Assembly (NCBI RefSeq): GCF_012113595.1
Contig: NZ_CP050831.1
Span: 4,092,001-4,156,000 of the forward strand
DNA: 64,000 nt
Origin: Bacteroides faecium
GTDB taxonomy: Bacteria; Bacteroidota; Bacteroidia; Bacteroidales; Bacteroidaceae
Reading direction: 5' to 3'
Shown: positions 18,182-27,202 of the stretch, piece by piece
Numbering within the stretch: position 1 is the first letter of the stretch
How the letters are laid out: each line of letters opens with the position of its first letter
The notes under the pieces: model-generated
What the model saw: the letters and a program-made list of their open reading frames with translations, nothing else
What the model was told of the DNA's origin: nothing
Databases searched by the model: none
Made by a program: the position numbers and the translations under genes

Positions 18182-18733
18182 ATGCAAAAACGAATCTTAT
18201 TGAGTCTGCTTTTAGGGATAATCTACTCTGTCTCTGTTTTCAGCCAAAACCTGAAAACAGAGAAGATAATTCTTCCTGATAGTGAACTGACCAATTTGTA
18301 TAAGATAGATTCGGGAGTATACCGTTCGGAGCAACCTTCGTCTGCCGATTTTAAAGCTCTCGAAATGTATGGCATCAAAGAGTCTCTTAATCTTCGTAAC
18401 AGGCATAGTGATGATGACGAAGCGGCAGGAACAGCCGTGAAACTTCATCGGGTAAAGATGAAGGCGCACTCAGTCAGTGAGGAGCAATTAATAAGAGCAT
18501 TGCGTATCATAAAGAATCGCAAAGCTCCAATTGTAATCCATTGTCATCATGGTTCCGACCGTACAGGAGCTGTTTGTGCGCTCTACCGCATTGTATTTCA
18601 GAATGTCTCCAAAGAAGATGCAATTCGCGAAATGACTGAAGGAGGTTTTGGTTTTCACCGTATTTATAAAAATATAATTCGAAGAATCAAAGAAGCGGAT
18701 ATAGAGCGAATAAAGAAAGAGGTGATGCAATAA
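18182..18733 (+). CDS. secreted dual-specificity/tyrosine-type protein phosphatase
   Basis: A 183-residue protein with a signal peptide (about 1-21, VSVFSQ) and a cysteine-phosphatase loop HCHHGSDRTG, giving nucleophile Cys121 and Arg127 (CX5R). GVYRSEQPSSADFKALEMYGIKESLNLR resembles the start of DSP/PTP-like enzymes found in many Bacteroidetes. It should dephosphorylate a phosphoprotein or a small phosphate ester in the periplasm. It lies 36 bases after hisB on the same strand, so it may be transcribed with the his operon, but nothing ties it to histidine. Confidence 0.85.
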   Translation: MQKRILLSLLLGIIYSVSVFSQNLKTEKIILPDSELTNLYKIDSGVYRSEQPSSADFKALEMYGIKESLNLRNRHSDDDEAAGTAVKLHRVKMKAHSVSEEQLIRALRIIKNRKAPIVIHCHHGSDRTGAVCALYRIVFQNVSKEDAIREMTEGGFGFHRIYKNIIRRIKEADIERIKKEVMQ

Positions 18734-18850
18734 TTCAATTGACTGTATGATTTAGTCAAATCATAAGGAAGAATTAGAAACTTCTATTGCATGAACTAAT
18801 GTTTTCTCCTCATCTATTAACTAATTCAACAGCTAGTATTATCCTGTTGC

Positions 18851-18930
18851 ACTTGTGTAACGGTGCAAATGGACTTGGGTAACTACCCGGACGGACTTGT
18901 GTAACTGAACAGTTGCACAAGTCTGTCCGA
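18851..18930. repeat. intergenic tandem array, 22-bp period (ACTTGTGTAAC)
   Basis: Within the 449-base gap between the phosphatase gene and nadE (18734-19182), the word ACTTGTGTAAC, once ACTTGGGTAAC, starts at 18851, 18873 and 18895, an exact 22-base period. The last copy forms a dyad with an inverted copy (GACTTGTGTAACT and AGTTGCACAAGTC around GAAC). Spacer bases between the words differ. The rest of the gap holds no ORF, only the nadE terminator at its right end. Confidence 0.75.
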
Positions 18931-19130
18931 ATAGTTATTTATAATAGATACTAATGCGTTGGAATATAGTATATTACGAGAAAAGTGCAGTTTTTATCTC
19001 CAAAAAGCCAAAAACAACCGCATGTTTTTTGTGAACTTCTCTTAAAATAAGCCCGTTTTTATACCTAAATTGTTGATATATAGCGCTGTGACATTTTTGT
19101 TTTTCCCCCTATAATACTTAAAATAAACAC

Positions 19131-19161
19131 AAAAATGTGGCAGACAAAAATGCCTGCCACA
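19131..19161 (-). terminator. nadE terminator
   Basis: TGTGGCAG (19136-19143) pairs with CTGCCACA (19154-19161). On the minus strand the stem is followed by TTTTTGTG. It stands just after the NAD synthetase stop codon and serves the minus strand. Confidence 0.75.
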
Positions 19162-19182
19162 ATAAACTGTCTATTAAGAAGA

Positions 19183-21108
19183 TTATAAGTTCTCTATTTC
19201 TTTAAGCCACATCGCCGAACTGGCATCACTCGGCATTCGCCAATCTCCTCTCGGACTAATAGAAATACTACCAACTTTCGGTCCGTCAGGCAGGCATGAA
19301 CGTTTGAACTGTTGATTGAAGAAACGACGGAAGAAGATGGATAACCATTTCTTAATTGTTTCTTCATCATAACTGTCTTTGAATGCGATATTCGCCAGAT
19401 AATAAATCTTTGACGGACGGAAGCCGAAACGCAGGAAATAATAAAGAAAGAAGTCATGCAGCTCGTAAGGACCTACCAAATCTTCCGTTTTTTGTTTGAT
19501 GTCTCCATTTTCATCAGCAGGAATCAATTCCGGGCTGATAGGTGTATCCACTATATCGAGTAAAGTCGCTTTTGAATCTTCATCCACACCATTTTCTGCC
19601 ACCCACTGCACCAGATATTTAACGAGTGTTTTGGGCACGCTTGCATTGACACCGTACATTGACATATGGTCCCCATTGTAGGTTGCCCACCCCAAAGCGA
19701 GTTCTGATAAGTCACCTGTGCCTACTACCATTCCCCAGGTTTGGTTGGCTACGTCCATTAATATTTGTGTACGTTCGCGTGCTTGTGAGTTCTCATACGT
19801 AACGTCATGTACATTTATATCGTGGTCTATATCTTTGAAATGCTGTATACAGGCATCTTTGATGCTGATTTCACGGATAGATATTCCTAATGACTTCATT
19901 AAGTCAATAGCATTGTGGTAAGTCCGGTCAGTGGTCCCGAAGCCGGGCATTGTAATGCCGAGAATTCCTTTTCTGGATAATCCCAGTTTATCGAAAGTCT
20001 TCACACAAACAAGTAATGCCAGTGTTGAATCCAATCCCCCGGAAATGCCGACTACGGCAGTCTTAGCTCCGGTATGAACGAGGCGTTGTGCCAATCCTGC
20101 TACTTGAATAGAAAAAACATCTTCGCAGTGTTCGTTTAGCTCCTTCCCTTGTGGGACAAAAGGATGCGGATTGAAACTTCGGGTCAGTGTCAGTTCTTTG
20201 CTGTTTACAAATTCCGTAGCAATAGAAACTGCCTTCTTATCTCCTAAATTAGCCTGGTTAGCAGCAAAAGTTGTATTGATTCTACGTTCTGCACGTATAC
20301 GTTCTACATCAATCTCGCTGATAATAAGTTGTTCTTCCATGCTGAAACGTTCACTGCATGCAAGAAGACTGCCATTCTCGTAAATCAATCCATTTCCTGC
20401 GAAAACTACATCAGTAGTAGACTCTCCGAAGCCGCAAGATGAAAATACATATCCCGCGATGCAGCGTGCAGATTGCTGACTGATAAGAGAACACAGATAA
20501 TTATGCTTTCCAATACCTTCATTATCTGCCGACATATTGAATAAGATTTCCGCCCCTTGCAGTGCAAGTGAAGAGCTGGGAGGAATTGTAGACCAAAGGT
20601 CTTCACAAACTTCAATTCCGAAAGTGGTATCCGAAGTTTCGAAAAGTAGGTTTGCGCCTATGGGAACAATTTGTCCGCACAAACGCACATTATCTGTTGT
20701 GAGCTGTAGGGCAGAAGTGAACCAACGCTGCTCATAAAACTCTTTATAATTGGGAAGGTAAGTTTTGGCAGCAATACCTAATACTTTTCCTTTCTGAATG
20801 ACTACAGCCCCGTTAATAACCGTCGAATTGACAACTACCGGCATACCGACAATAGAGATAATATCCAACTGGCGCGTATTATTCAGAATCTGCATGATTC
20901 CCATTTCTGCTTCTTCCAATAAAAGCTGTTGCCCGAATAAGTCACCACAAGTGTATCCGGTAATACTCATTTCCGGGAAGATTATGATCTGCACTCCCTT
21001 TCCTTCGGCCACTGCAATCAGACTTTCTATTCTTTCTACATTGAATTTACAGTCAGCCACTTTGATGTGTGGCACAGCTGCTGCTACTTTTACGAATCCG
21101 TAGTTCAT
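19183..21108 (-). CDS. nadE: glutamine-dependent NAD+ synthetase
   Basis: Makes NAD from deamido-NAD, ATP and glutamine. The 641 residues are the long two-domain form. An N-terminal nitrilase-type glutaminase has the Glu-Lys-Cys triad in FPEMSITGY (Glu46), KTYLPNYKEFYE (Lys115) and GIEVCEDLW (Cys168). The C-terminal synthetase has the P-loop GISGGLDSTLALL at about residue 355 and later GTGDLSELALGWATYNGDHMS. It is a single-gene unit with its own terminator. A TATTTTTG box on the minus strand at 21137-21144 may be the promoter -7 element. Confidence 0.97.
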   Translation of the reverse strand: MNYGFVKVAAAVPHIKVADCKFNVERIESLIAVAEGKGVQIIIFPEMSITGYTCGDLFGQQLLLEEAEMGIMQILNNTRQLDIISIVGMPVVVNSTVINGAVVIQKGKVLGIAAKTYLPNYKEFYEQRWFTSALQLTTDNVRLCGQIVPIGANLLFETSDTTFGIEVCEDLWSTIPPSSSLALQGAEILFNMSADNEGIGKHNYLCSLISQQSARCIAGYVFSSCGFGESTTDVVFAGNGLIYENGSLLACSERFSMEEQLIISEIDVERIRAERRINTTFAANQANLGDKKAVSIATEFVNSKELTLTRSFNPHPFVPQGKELNEHCEDVFSIQVAGLAQRLVHTGAKTAVVGISGGLDSTLALLVCVKTFDKLGLSRKGILGITMPGFGTTDRTYHNAIDLMKSLGISIREISIKDACIQHFKDIDHDINVHDVTYENSQARERTQILMDVANQTWGMVVGTGDLSELALGWATYNGDHMSMYGVNASVPKTLVKYLVQWVAENGVDEDSKATLLDIVDTPISPELIPADENGDIKQKTEDLVGPYELHDFFLYYFLRFGFRPSKIYYLANIAFKDSYDEETIKKWLSIFFRRFFNQQFKRSCLPDGPKVGSISISPRGDWRMPSDASSAMWLKEIENL

Positions 21109-21763
21109 CTTATACCTTATTTATATATAGTGGGTGCAAAAATAGGAAAATAGTTTTGAATATTTATCTTTTCCATAGTGAATCCTCTCAATGAGGTATT
21201 TTGTGTGAATTGTGGACTGTTGTTTAAACAATTAAATCAGGTATCAATATGAAAGCTAAAACCCGATATCTGTCTAATCAGTCGAGTTGTTTGTTTTTTT
21301 ATAATCTTATATGCGCTTAAAAGGATGACAAAAAGATATTGATAGAAATTTGGTATAAAATATACGACTTTTAGTTTCTTTTATTTAACTATAATATTTA
21401 TATTTGTAGCCAAATAAAACATAATTAGAAAAATAGAGCACCTAAACAGAACGAATGATGTTAGTTTTTAATTTATAATTTAAGAGAGCGCAGATGAGCA
21501 TACATTCAATTCACACAGCGGTAACACGAAAATTCTATTTGGATATTTGGCGTAACATTAAAAATCAGCCAAGTTAGTATTTCCTATTTTGTTTTTAGAG
21601 AAAATATCCTGCCCAAGGTCAATGAAAAGTTATGCTTTGAGAGTTGCCCTGTGGGAGAGGAGCGTATTATTCTTTCTTGAGTGAAAATGGAATACGCGTA
21701 TTTCACTTGTAGACAAATCTATAAAATAAATCAATTTCATTAATTTTAATTTAAGTATCAAAG
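21109..21763. other. long divergent intergenic region between nadE and susC-2
   Basis: These 655 bases separate nadE (minus) from the second Sus-like operon (plus). They are AT-rich with one promoter candidate for the plus strand (21375-21406), implying a leader of about 350 bases before susC. I see no tandem repeat, tRNA or strong terminator. A 27-codon ORF starting at 21494 lies in the leader but lacks supporting signs. A leader this long leaves room for post-transcriptional control. Confidence 0.5.
21375..21406 (+). promoter_or_regulatory. possible promoter of the second Sus-like operon
   Basis: TATATTTG at 21399-21406 matches TAnnTTTG, and TTTC at 21375-21378, exactly 20 bases upstream, is one base off the TTTG -33 box. 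Transcription would start near 21413, about 350 bases ahead of the susC start codon. Confidence 0.45.
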
Positions 21764-24703
21764 ATGAGAAAATCAATTCTCTTGTTTGTACTCTTTACTC
21801 TGACGAATATCCCCCTGTTGCTTTTCGCACAGGGCGGATATCAGGTAAAAGGACATATCATTTCGGCGGAAGATAACCAGCCGATGATTGGCGTGTCCAT
21901 TATGGAGAAAGGTACAACAAACGGAGTAATTACCGATATAGATGGTAATTACAGTATCACAGTGACTAAGTCTCCTGCCACTTTGCAGTTCTCTTATGTC
22001 GGTATGAAAACGATAGATAAGCAGGTGACTGCCTCTACTCGTATAAACTTGACTATGGAAAGTGATGCGCAGATGGTGGATGAGGTAGTGGTCGTTGCAT
22101 ATGGTGTGCGTAAGAAAGGAACAATTGCTGGTTCTGTATCAACTGTGAAGGCGGAGAAAATGGAAAATGTACCCGCTGCCAGTTTTGACCAGGCATTGCA
22201 GGGACAGGCACCGGGATTGATGGTGATGTCCAATACCGGTGAACCCAGTGTGGCGGCTTCCTTCCAAATCAGAGGCATGAATTCATTAAATTCGGGTACC
22301 TCACCGCTGTTTATCCTTGACGGAGTACCCGTTTCCAGCGGCGACTTCAATGCGCTTAATCCGAGTGATATCGAATCGATTTCCGTATTGAAAGATGCAT
22401 CTTCCACTTCTATCTACGGTGCGCGTGCAGCCAACGGTGTGGTGGTAATTACCACGAAGCGCGGGCTTGCCATTGACAAGGCAAAGGTCACATTCCGCGC
22501 CCAATGGGGTATTTCACAGTTGACTCAGAAAGAGTGGAGCCAGATGAATACTGCAGAACGCATTTTATTTGAGAAGGAAGTAGGTTTGGATAAGGGAAAA
22601 GACTATAACCTTCTTCGTGATATCGATATCAATTGGTGTGATGTGGTGTTTAACGACAAGGCAATGTTACAGAATTACGAAGTATCAGTCAATCGTGCCA
22701 CCGATCGGTTGAATTATTACGTTTCGGGCAATTTCTTCGACCAGGACGGTATAGCACAAGGTTCCGGTTTCAGACGTTACAATATGCGCGCTAATGCGGA
22801 TGTCAAGGCAAGCAACTGGCTCAAGGTGGGCACCACTTCTACTGTATCCTACCAAGAGATAGAGCAAGCACAGTCGGGGGAGTATACCTCGGTAACACCT
22901 ATCTCCGCTTCACACTTCATGATGCCTTATTGGAATCCTTACAAAGAAGACGGTTCCCTGGCTTCTCCCTCTGACGGCAGTTGGAAAGGCACCAATCAGA
23001 ATCCGCTAGAATGGATGGAAAACAATCCCGTAAAGTATAAGAAGTATAAAATATTGTCTACACTCTATGCTGAAGTGAATCCTGTTAAGGGATTAACTAT
23101 CCGCTCGCAGTTTGCGGCAGACTATGCACACATGACGGCATTCAAACAATCTTTTCCTAGTTTTCCCACCAACAACGGATCAGGTAATGCGGGACGTAGT
23201 TCGACCGATAGGCTGAGTTTGACAATTACTAATACCGCAAATTATCAGTTTACATTGGAGGATAAACATTCGTTCAATTTCCTGTTGGGACAAGAAGGAG
23301 TGGATGCACGTTCAGAAGGGTTTACTGTCACCATGCGAGGACAAAACAATGACCTTCTGACGAATATTACCAATGGTACGCTGGCTGCCGCATGGTCGGA
23401 TACGGGTGATGCATATTCCTATTCTTATCTTTCATTCTTCGGAAGAGGCGAGTATAATTATGCAGGTCGTTACTATGCTGATTTCTCTGTTCGTGCCGAT
23501 GCCTCTTCCCGTTTTGGCAAGGACAACAGATGGGGAACTTTCTGGTCGGTCGGATTGATGTGGGACATACAGAAAGAGAATTTCATGAAGAAATATGACT
23601 GGCTGACGATGATGCAGATTGCACTTAGCACAGGTACCTCGGGTAACTCCGAAATTGGTTATTATGATGCTCAGTCTTTGGTGAAAGGCGGGATGGACTA
23701 CATGGGGGAGACGGGCATTTACCCTTCACAAAACGGTAATCCCGATTTAAGTTGGGAGCAAACATGGTCTACCAATCTGGCTTTGCATCTAGGCTTTTGG
23801 AACAGGTTGAATCTGGATGTGGAGTTGTACAATAAAAAGACAACTAATATGTTAATGTTGGTTCCTCAATCTTATGCAGTGAATGGTTCGGGTAAATACC
23901 GGGACAATATCGGAGCCATGGTTAACAGGGGTGCGGAACTCTCGGTGAATGGCGATGTCATCCGTACAAAAGATTTTTCATGGAACCTCAGCGCTAACTT
24001 ATCCTATAACAAGAACAAAATCACAGAACTTTATAATGGAGTGGATGAGTACGAGATTGCAGGTACCAATATTAAGTATGTAGTGGGTCATTCTGCTACG
24101 GAATTTTATATCAATCGCTTCGCTGGAGTCAATCCTGCAAATGGTGACGCATTGTGGTATACAAAGGACGGTGAAGTGACTACGGAATTCAGGGATGCGG
24201 ACAAAGTGCTGGTAAACAAGAGTTTTGTTGCTCCCTGGCAAGGTGGTTTCGGCACTACACTCACTTGGAAAGGCATTTCACTGGCGGCACAGTTTAGTTG
24301 GGTAGCCGACCGCTGGGTGTTTAACAATGACCGCTTCATGGATGAGAGCAATGGGCTTTTCGAAGCATACAATCAATCCCGCCGATTGCTGTATGACCGT
24401 TGGAAGAAACCGGGTGACATAACGGATATTCCCCGTTATGGCATTACTCCACAGATGGATTCACGCTTTCTGGAAGATGCTTCATTCTTGAGGCTGAAGA
24501 ACCTGATGTTGAGTTATAGCTTTCCGCAGTCATTGCTCAGAAAAACAAATTTCCTGACAAACTTGCGTGTATACGCACAAGGACAGAATTTGCTGACGTT
24601 TACCAAGTTTACGGGACTCGACCCCGAAGGTACTAACAATATGTATCAGGCACAATATCCCGCCACCCGGCAATTCACTTTCGGTCTGGAAGTTTCATTC
24701 TAA
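21764..24703 (+). CDS. SusC/RagA TonB-dependent transporter (second system)
   Basis: Outer-membrane importer of 979 residues: signal peptide ending LLFAQ (residue 23), a carboxypeptidase-regulatory-like domain (about 26-100, GVITDIDGNYSITV), the TonB/plug segment MVDEVVVVAYGVRKKGTIAGSV with SIYGARAANGVVVITTKRG, and a barrel ending FGLEVSF. Unlike the first SusC it lacks an STN domain, matching the absence of a sigma/FecR pair here. It leads a run of nine plus-strand genes with gaps of 3-36 bases. As the operon encodes a subtilisin and no glycosidase, peptides rather than sugars are a plausible cargo; this is inference. Confidence 0.95.
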   Translation: MRKSILLFVLFTLTNIPLLLFAQGGYQVKGHIISAEDNQPMIGVSIMEKGTTNGVITDIDGNYSITVTKSPATLQFSYVGMKTIDKQVTASTRINLTMESDAQMVDEVVVVAYGVRKKGTIAGSVSTVKAEKMENVPAASFDQALQGQAPGLMVMSNTGEPSVAASFQIRGMNSLNSGTSPLFILDGVPVSSGDFNALNPSDIESISVLKDASSTSIYGARAANGVVVITTKRGLAIDKAKVTFRAQWGISQLTQKEWSQMNTAERILFEKEVGLDKGKDYNLLRDIDINWCDVVFNDKAMLQNYEVSVNRATDRLNYYVSGNFFDQDGIAQGSGFRRYNMRANADVKASNWLKVGTTSTVSYQEIEQAQSGEYTSVTPISASHFMMPYWNPYKEDGSLASPSDGSWKGTNQNPLEWMENNPVKYKKYKILSTLYAEVNPVKGLTIRSQFAADYAHMTAFKQSFPSFPTNNGSGNAGRSSTDRLSLTITNTANYQFTLEDKHSFNFLLGQEGVDARSEGFTVTMRGQNNDLLTNITNGTLAAAWSDTGDAYSYSYLSFFGRGEYNYAGRYYADFSVRADASSRFGKDNRWGTFWSVGLMWDIQKENFMKKYDWLTMMQIALSTGTSGNSEIGYYDAQSLVKGGMDYMGETGIYPSQNGNPDLSWEQTWSTNLALHLGFWNRLNLDVELYNKKTTNMLMLVPQSYAVNGSGKYRDNIGAMVNRGAELSVNGDVIRTKDFSWNLSANLSYNKNKITELYNGVDEYEIAGTNIKYVVGHSATEFYINRFAGVNPANGDALWYTKDGEVTTEFRDADKVLVNKSFVAPWQGGFGTTLTWKGISLAAQFSWVADRWVFNNDRFMDESNGLFEAYNQSRRLLYDRWKKPGDITDIPRYGITPQMDSRFLEDASFLRLKNLMLSYSFPQSLLRKTNFLTNLRVYAQGQNLLTFTKFTGLDPEGTNNMYQAQYPATRQFTFGLEVSF

Positions 24704-24721
24704 AATACAACATATAAAAAA

Positions 24722-26251
24722 ATGAAGAATAAAATAAAGATATATTTGTTGTTGGCTGTTTGGGGGATAGGTTCCGTTTCCTGTCTGGACAAATATCCCG
24801 AAGACGCCATTCAAGCAGGTCAAGCTATCAACACGGTGGACGATGCCAATCAGGCAATCATCGGTATCTATGCCGCATTTAAAGATGCTTCGCTCTATAG
24901 CGGCAACCTTACACTACTGCCCGATTTACAAGCCGATTTGGTGTATGCAGTAACAGGTTATACAAATCAATACGGTGATGTATGGCGATGGAACATATTA
25001 TCTACTAACGAAGATATACAAGCTGTTTACGGAGGTTTGTATGCCGTAATCAACCGCTGTAATTTTCTGTTGGGTTATATCCCGCGCGTGCAGGCGGCAG
25101 AAACAGACGACGATGCGCTGGATAAGTTAGACATGATTCACGGAGAGGCGCTGTTTGCACGTGCATTGTGCTATTCCGAATTGATTAAACTCTTCTGTAA
25201 GTCCTACGAAAGCGATGCGGCGGCAGCCGATGAGCTGGGTGTAGTATTGACATCGGAATATAATACAACCACTAATCTAAAGCGCGCTTCCCTGAAAGAT
25301 TCCTATCAGTTTGTACTGGACGATCTGGAGCAGGCGGTAGTTTATTTGAAAATAGATGAAGACGAAGTGACTAAAAACGACCTTTACAATACTTCTTATT
25401 TTAACGAATACACCGTGTATGCCCTGCGTGCCCGGGTGGCGCTCTATATGAAAAACTATGAGGATGCAATCAAGTATTCGAGTAAGGTGATTGATAGCGG
25501 ATACTACGTGCTTTCAAGCGCTAGCACCGTATACGGAAATACCGGTCAGAGTTACTACCAGTATATGTGGACAAATGACAACTCTACGGAAATTATCCTG
25601 AAAGTAGGTTTTACGCCGACGTCTTACGGAGGTGCCCTGGGAACCATCTTTTTTAATTATGATTATTCAACGGTGCGTCCCGACTATGTACCTGCAAAGT
25701 GGGCGTTGGATTTGTATGATTCGATGGACTATCGGTATGTGGTCTTCTTTCAGTCCTACCTTACCGGATACCCACACGCCTTGCAATGGCCGTTGCTTCA
25801 AAAATATTGGGGTAATCAAAGCTTATTTGAGAGTTACAACATCCGGCACACTTCCATGCCCAAGGTGTTCCGCTTGTCCGAGCAATACCTGATTAGAGCG
25901 GAAGCTTATTGCCAGAAAGAGAATCCCAATTATGGCAGTGCAGGCAAGGATATCTCCGCTTTGCGCCTGGCGCGTTATATGTCCTACGGTAGCGGCACTA
26001 CGCTTTCGAAAAACAATGCTATGGACGTTATAGAGAAAGAACGCATAAAAGAGCTTTACATGGAAGGCTTCCGCCTGCAAGACCTTAAACGCTGGCATAA
26101 AGGCTTTGAACGGAAACCTCAAAGCGAGTCACTAAATAACGGGAGCAGCCTGAAAGTGGAGAAAGACGATGCGAGGTTTGTATGGCCTATTCCGCAAAAT
26201 GAGCTGGATGCGCCGGGAACAAATATCGAACCGAATGAAAGCAATAAATAA
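24722..26251 (+). CDS. SusD/RagB-family lipoprotein (second system)
   Basis: Surface-binding partner of the preceding SusC, 509 residues, lipoprotein Cys21 (SVSCLDKYPEDAI). SusD traits include the N-terminal TVDDANQAIIGIYAAFKD helix, VINRCNFLLGYI, GEALFARALCYSELIKLFC, and near the C-terminus RLSEQYLIRAEAYC, ELYMEGFRLQDLKRWHKGF and FVWPIPQNELD. It starts 18 bases after susC. The substrate bound is not evident. Confidence 0.93.
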   Translation: MKNKIKIYLLLAVWGIGSVSCLDKYPEDAIQAGQAINTVDDANQAIIGIYAAFKDASLYSGNLTLLPDLQADLVYAVTGYTNQYGDVWRWNILSTNEDIQAVYGGLYAVINRCNFLLGYIPRVQAAETDDDALDKLDMIHGEALFARALCYSELIKLFCKSYESDAAAADELGVVLTSEYNTTTNLKRASLKDSYQFVLDDLEQAVVYLKIDEDEVTKNDLYNTSYFNEYTVYALRARVALYMKNYEDAIKYSSKVIDSGYYVLSSASTVYGNTGQSYYQYMWTNDNSTEIILKVGFTPTSYGGALGTIFFNYDYSTVRPDYVPAKWALDLYDSMDYRYVVFFQSYLTGYPHALQWPLLQKYWGNQSLFESYNIRHTSMPKVFRLSEQYLIRAEAYCQKENPNYGSAGKDISALRLARYMSYGSGTTLSKNNAMDVIEKERIKELYMEGFRLQDLKRWHKGFERKPQSESLNNGSSLKVEKDDARFVWPIPQNELDAPGTNIEPNESNK

Positions 26252-26273
26252 CAGTTTAAAAAAAACTATAAGC

Positions 26274-27185
26274 ATGAAAAAGATTTTTATCGGATTATCG
26301 GCTATTTTCATTCTCGTGCTCGGATTGGTAAGTTGTGATTCCGAATACGTAAAATATAGTGGTCCTAATTACATCATGTTTTCCGATACACTGTCCGTAC
26401 TTCCCGTGCAAAACAATAAGGAATACTTTGATATTGCCGTATCGGCTACCGAAGTATGTGATTATGACCGTACACTAGGTGTGGAAATCATCGACAAAAA
26501 GAGCAACGCCGTGGAAGGTGAGCACTATGCGCTCGAATCGAATACGGTAACGATTAAAGCCGGGGAATACGCGGCAAATGTGCATGTACGTGGTATTTAT
26601 GATAACATAGCCGTAACGGACTCACTGGGCTTTGTGCTTCACCTTGTTACCGAAAAAGAATCCCAATGGGATATTTACGGAATTGAAACAAAGGTGATTT
26701 TGCAGAAGGTATGTCCGTTTGATATCAATGTGTTCAGTGGCTACGCCGTTGTTATTTCCAGTTACTTCACTTCATACATGAAGGATGTTGACCAGCGGTT
26801 GATTCGCACGGAAATAGATAAGAATGAGGAAAATACGGTTATTATGAAGGATTACTTCTACAAGGGATATGACCTCAAAGTGAAGTTTACTACCAATGAC
26901 CTGCTGAATCCGTTGATTGAGATGGAAGACCAGCGCTTTGCATACACGCCCGATGCATTCAATACGATTTATGGCGACGGAGAAATCTGGGCCTATCAGG
27001 CAGGGGCTTATCTTTCTTATTATAGCACTTGTGAGAAGTTCATCTTCCAATATATGACATTGCATGTACCCGGTATGCCGGCAGGTAAGGATGAGGTGGG
27101 TACTTATGCCAACGCCGTTAGATGGATTAGTGACGACGAAGCTCAAAAGCTGATAGAAGAGGGAATTAATAACTCATTAAAATAA
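26274..27185 (+). CDS. DUF4843 surface lipoprotein
   Basis: A 303-residue lipoprotein of unknown function. The start at 26274 is chosen because it gives a clean signal peptide (MKKIFIGLSAIFILVLGLVSC) 22 bases after susD; the longer reading frame from 26169 overlaps susD and adds 35 charged residues. The body (YIMFSDTLSVLPVQNNKEYFDIAVSAT, then VEGEHYALESNTVTIKAGEYAA) looks like an Ig-like domain of the DUF4843 type found next to SusCD pairs. It probably forms part of the outer-membrane surface complex. Confidence 0.75.
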   Translation: MKKIFIGLSAIFILVLGLVSCDSEYVKYSGPNYIMFSDTLSVLPVQNNKEYFDIAVSATEVCDYDRTLGVEIIDKKSNAVEGEHYALESNTVTIKAGEYAANVHVRGIYDNIAVTDSLGFVLHLVTEKESQWDIYGIETKVILQKVCPFDINVFSGYAVVISSYFTSYMKDVDQRLIRTEIDKNEENTVIMKDYFYKGYDLKVKFTTNDLLNPLIEMEDQRFAYTPDAFNTIYGDGEIWAYQAGAYLSYYSTCEKFIFQYMTLHVPGMPAGKDEVGTYANAVRWISDDEAQKLIEEGINNSLK

Positions 27186-27202
27186 TAATAAATAACAAGT
27201 AT

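Noticed and set aside
18851..18930. CRISPR array
   Set aside because: The conserved word is only 11 bases, the period is 22 and there are three units, with no cas genes; the arrays at 38521 and 59978 fail for the same reasons.
21494..21577. 27-codon ORF in the leader of susC-2 (MSIHSIHTAV...)
   Set aside because: No run of one amino acid, no attenuator after it and no clear start signal; a chance frame is likely.
26169..26273. N-terminal extension of the DUF4843 lipoprotein overlapping susD
   Set aside because: The signal peptide begins at 26274; the extension would bury it behind 35 charged residues.
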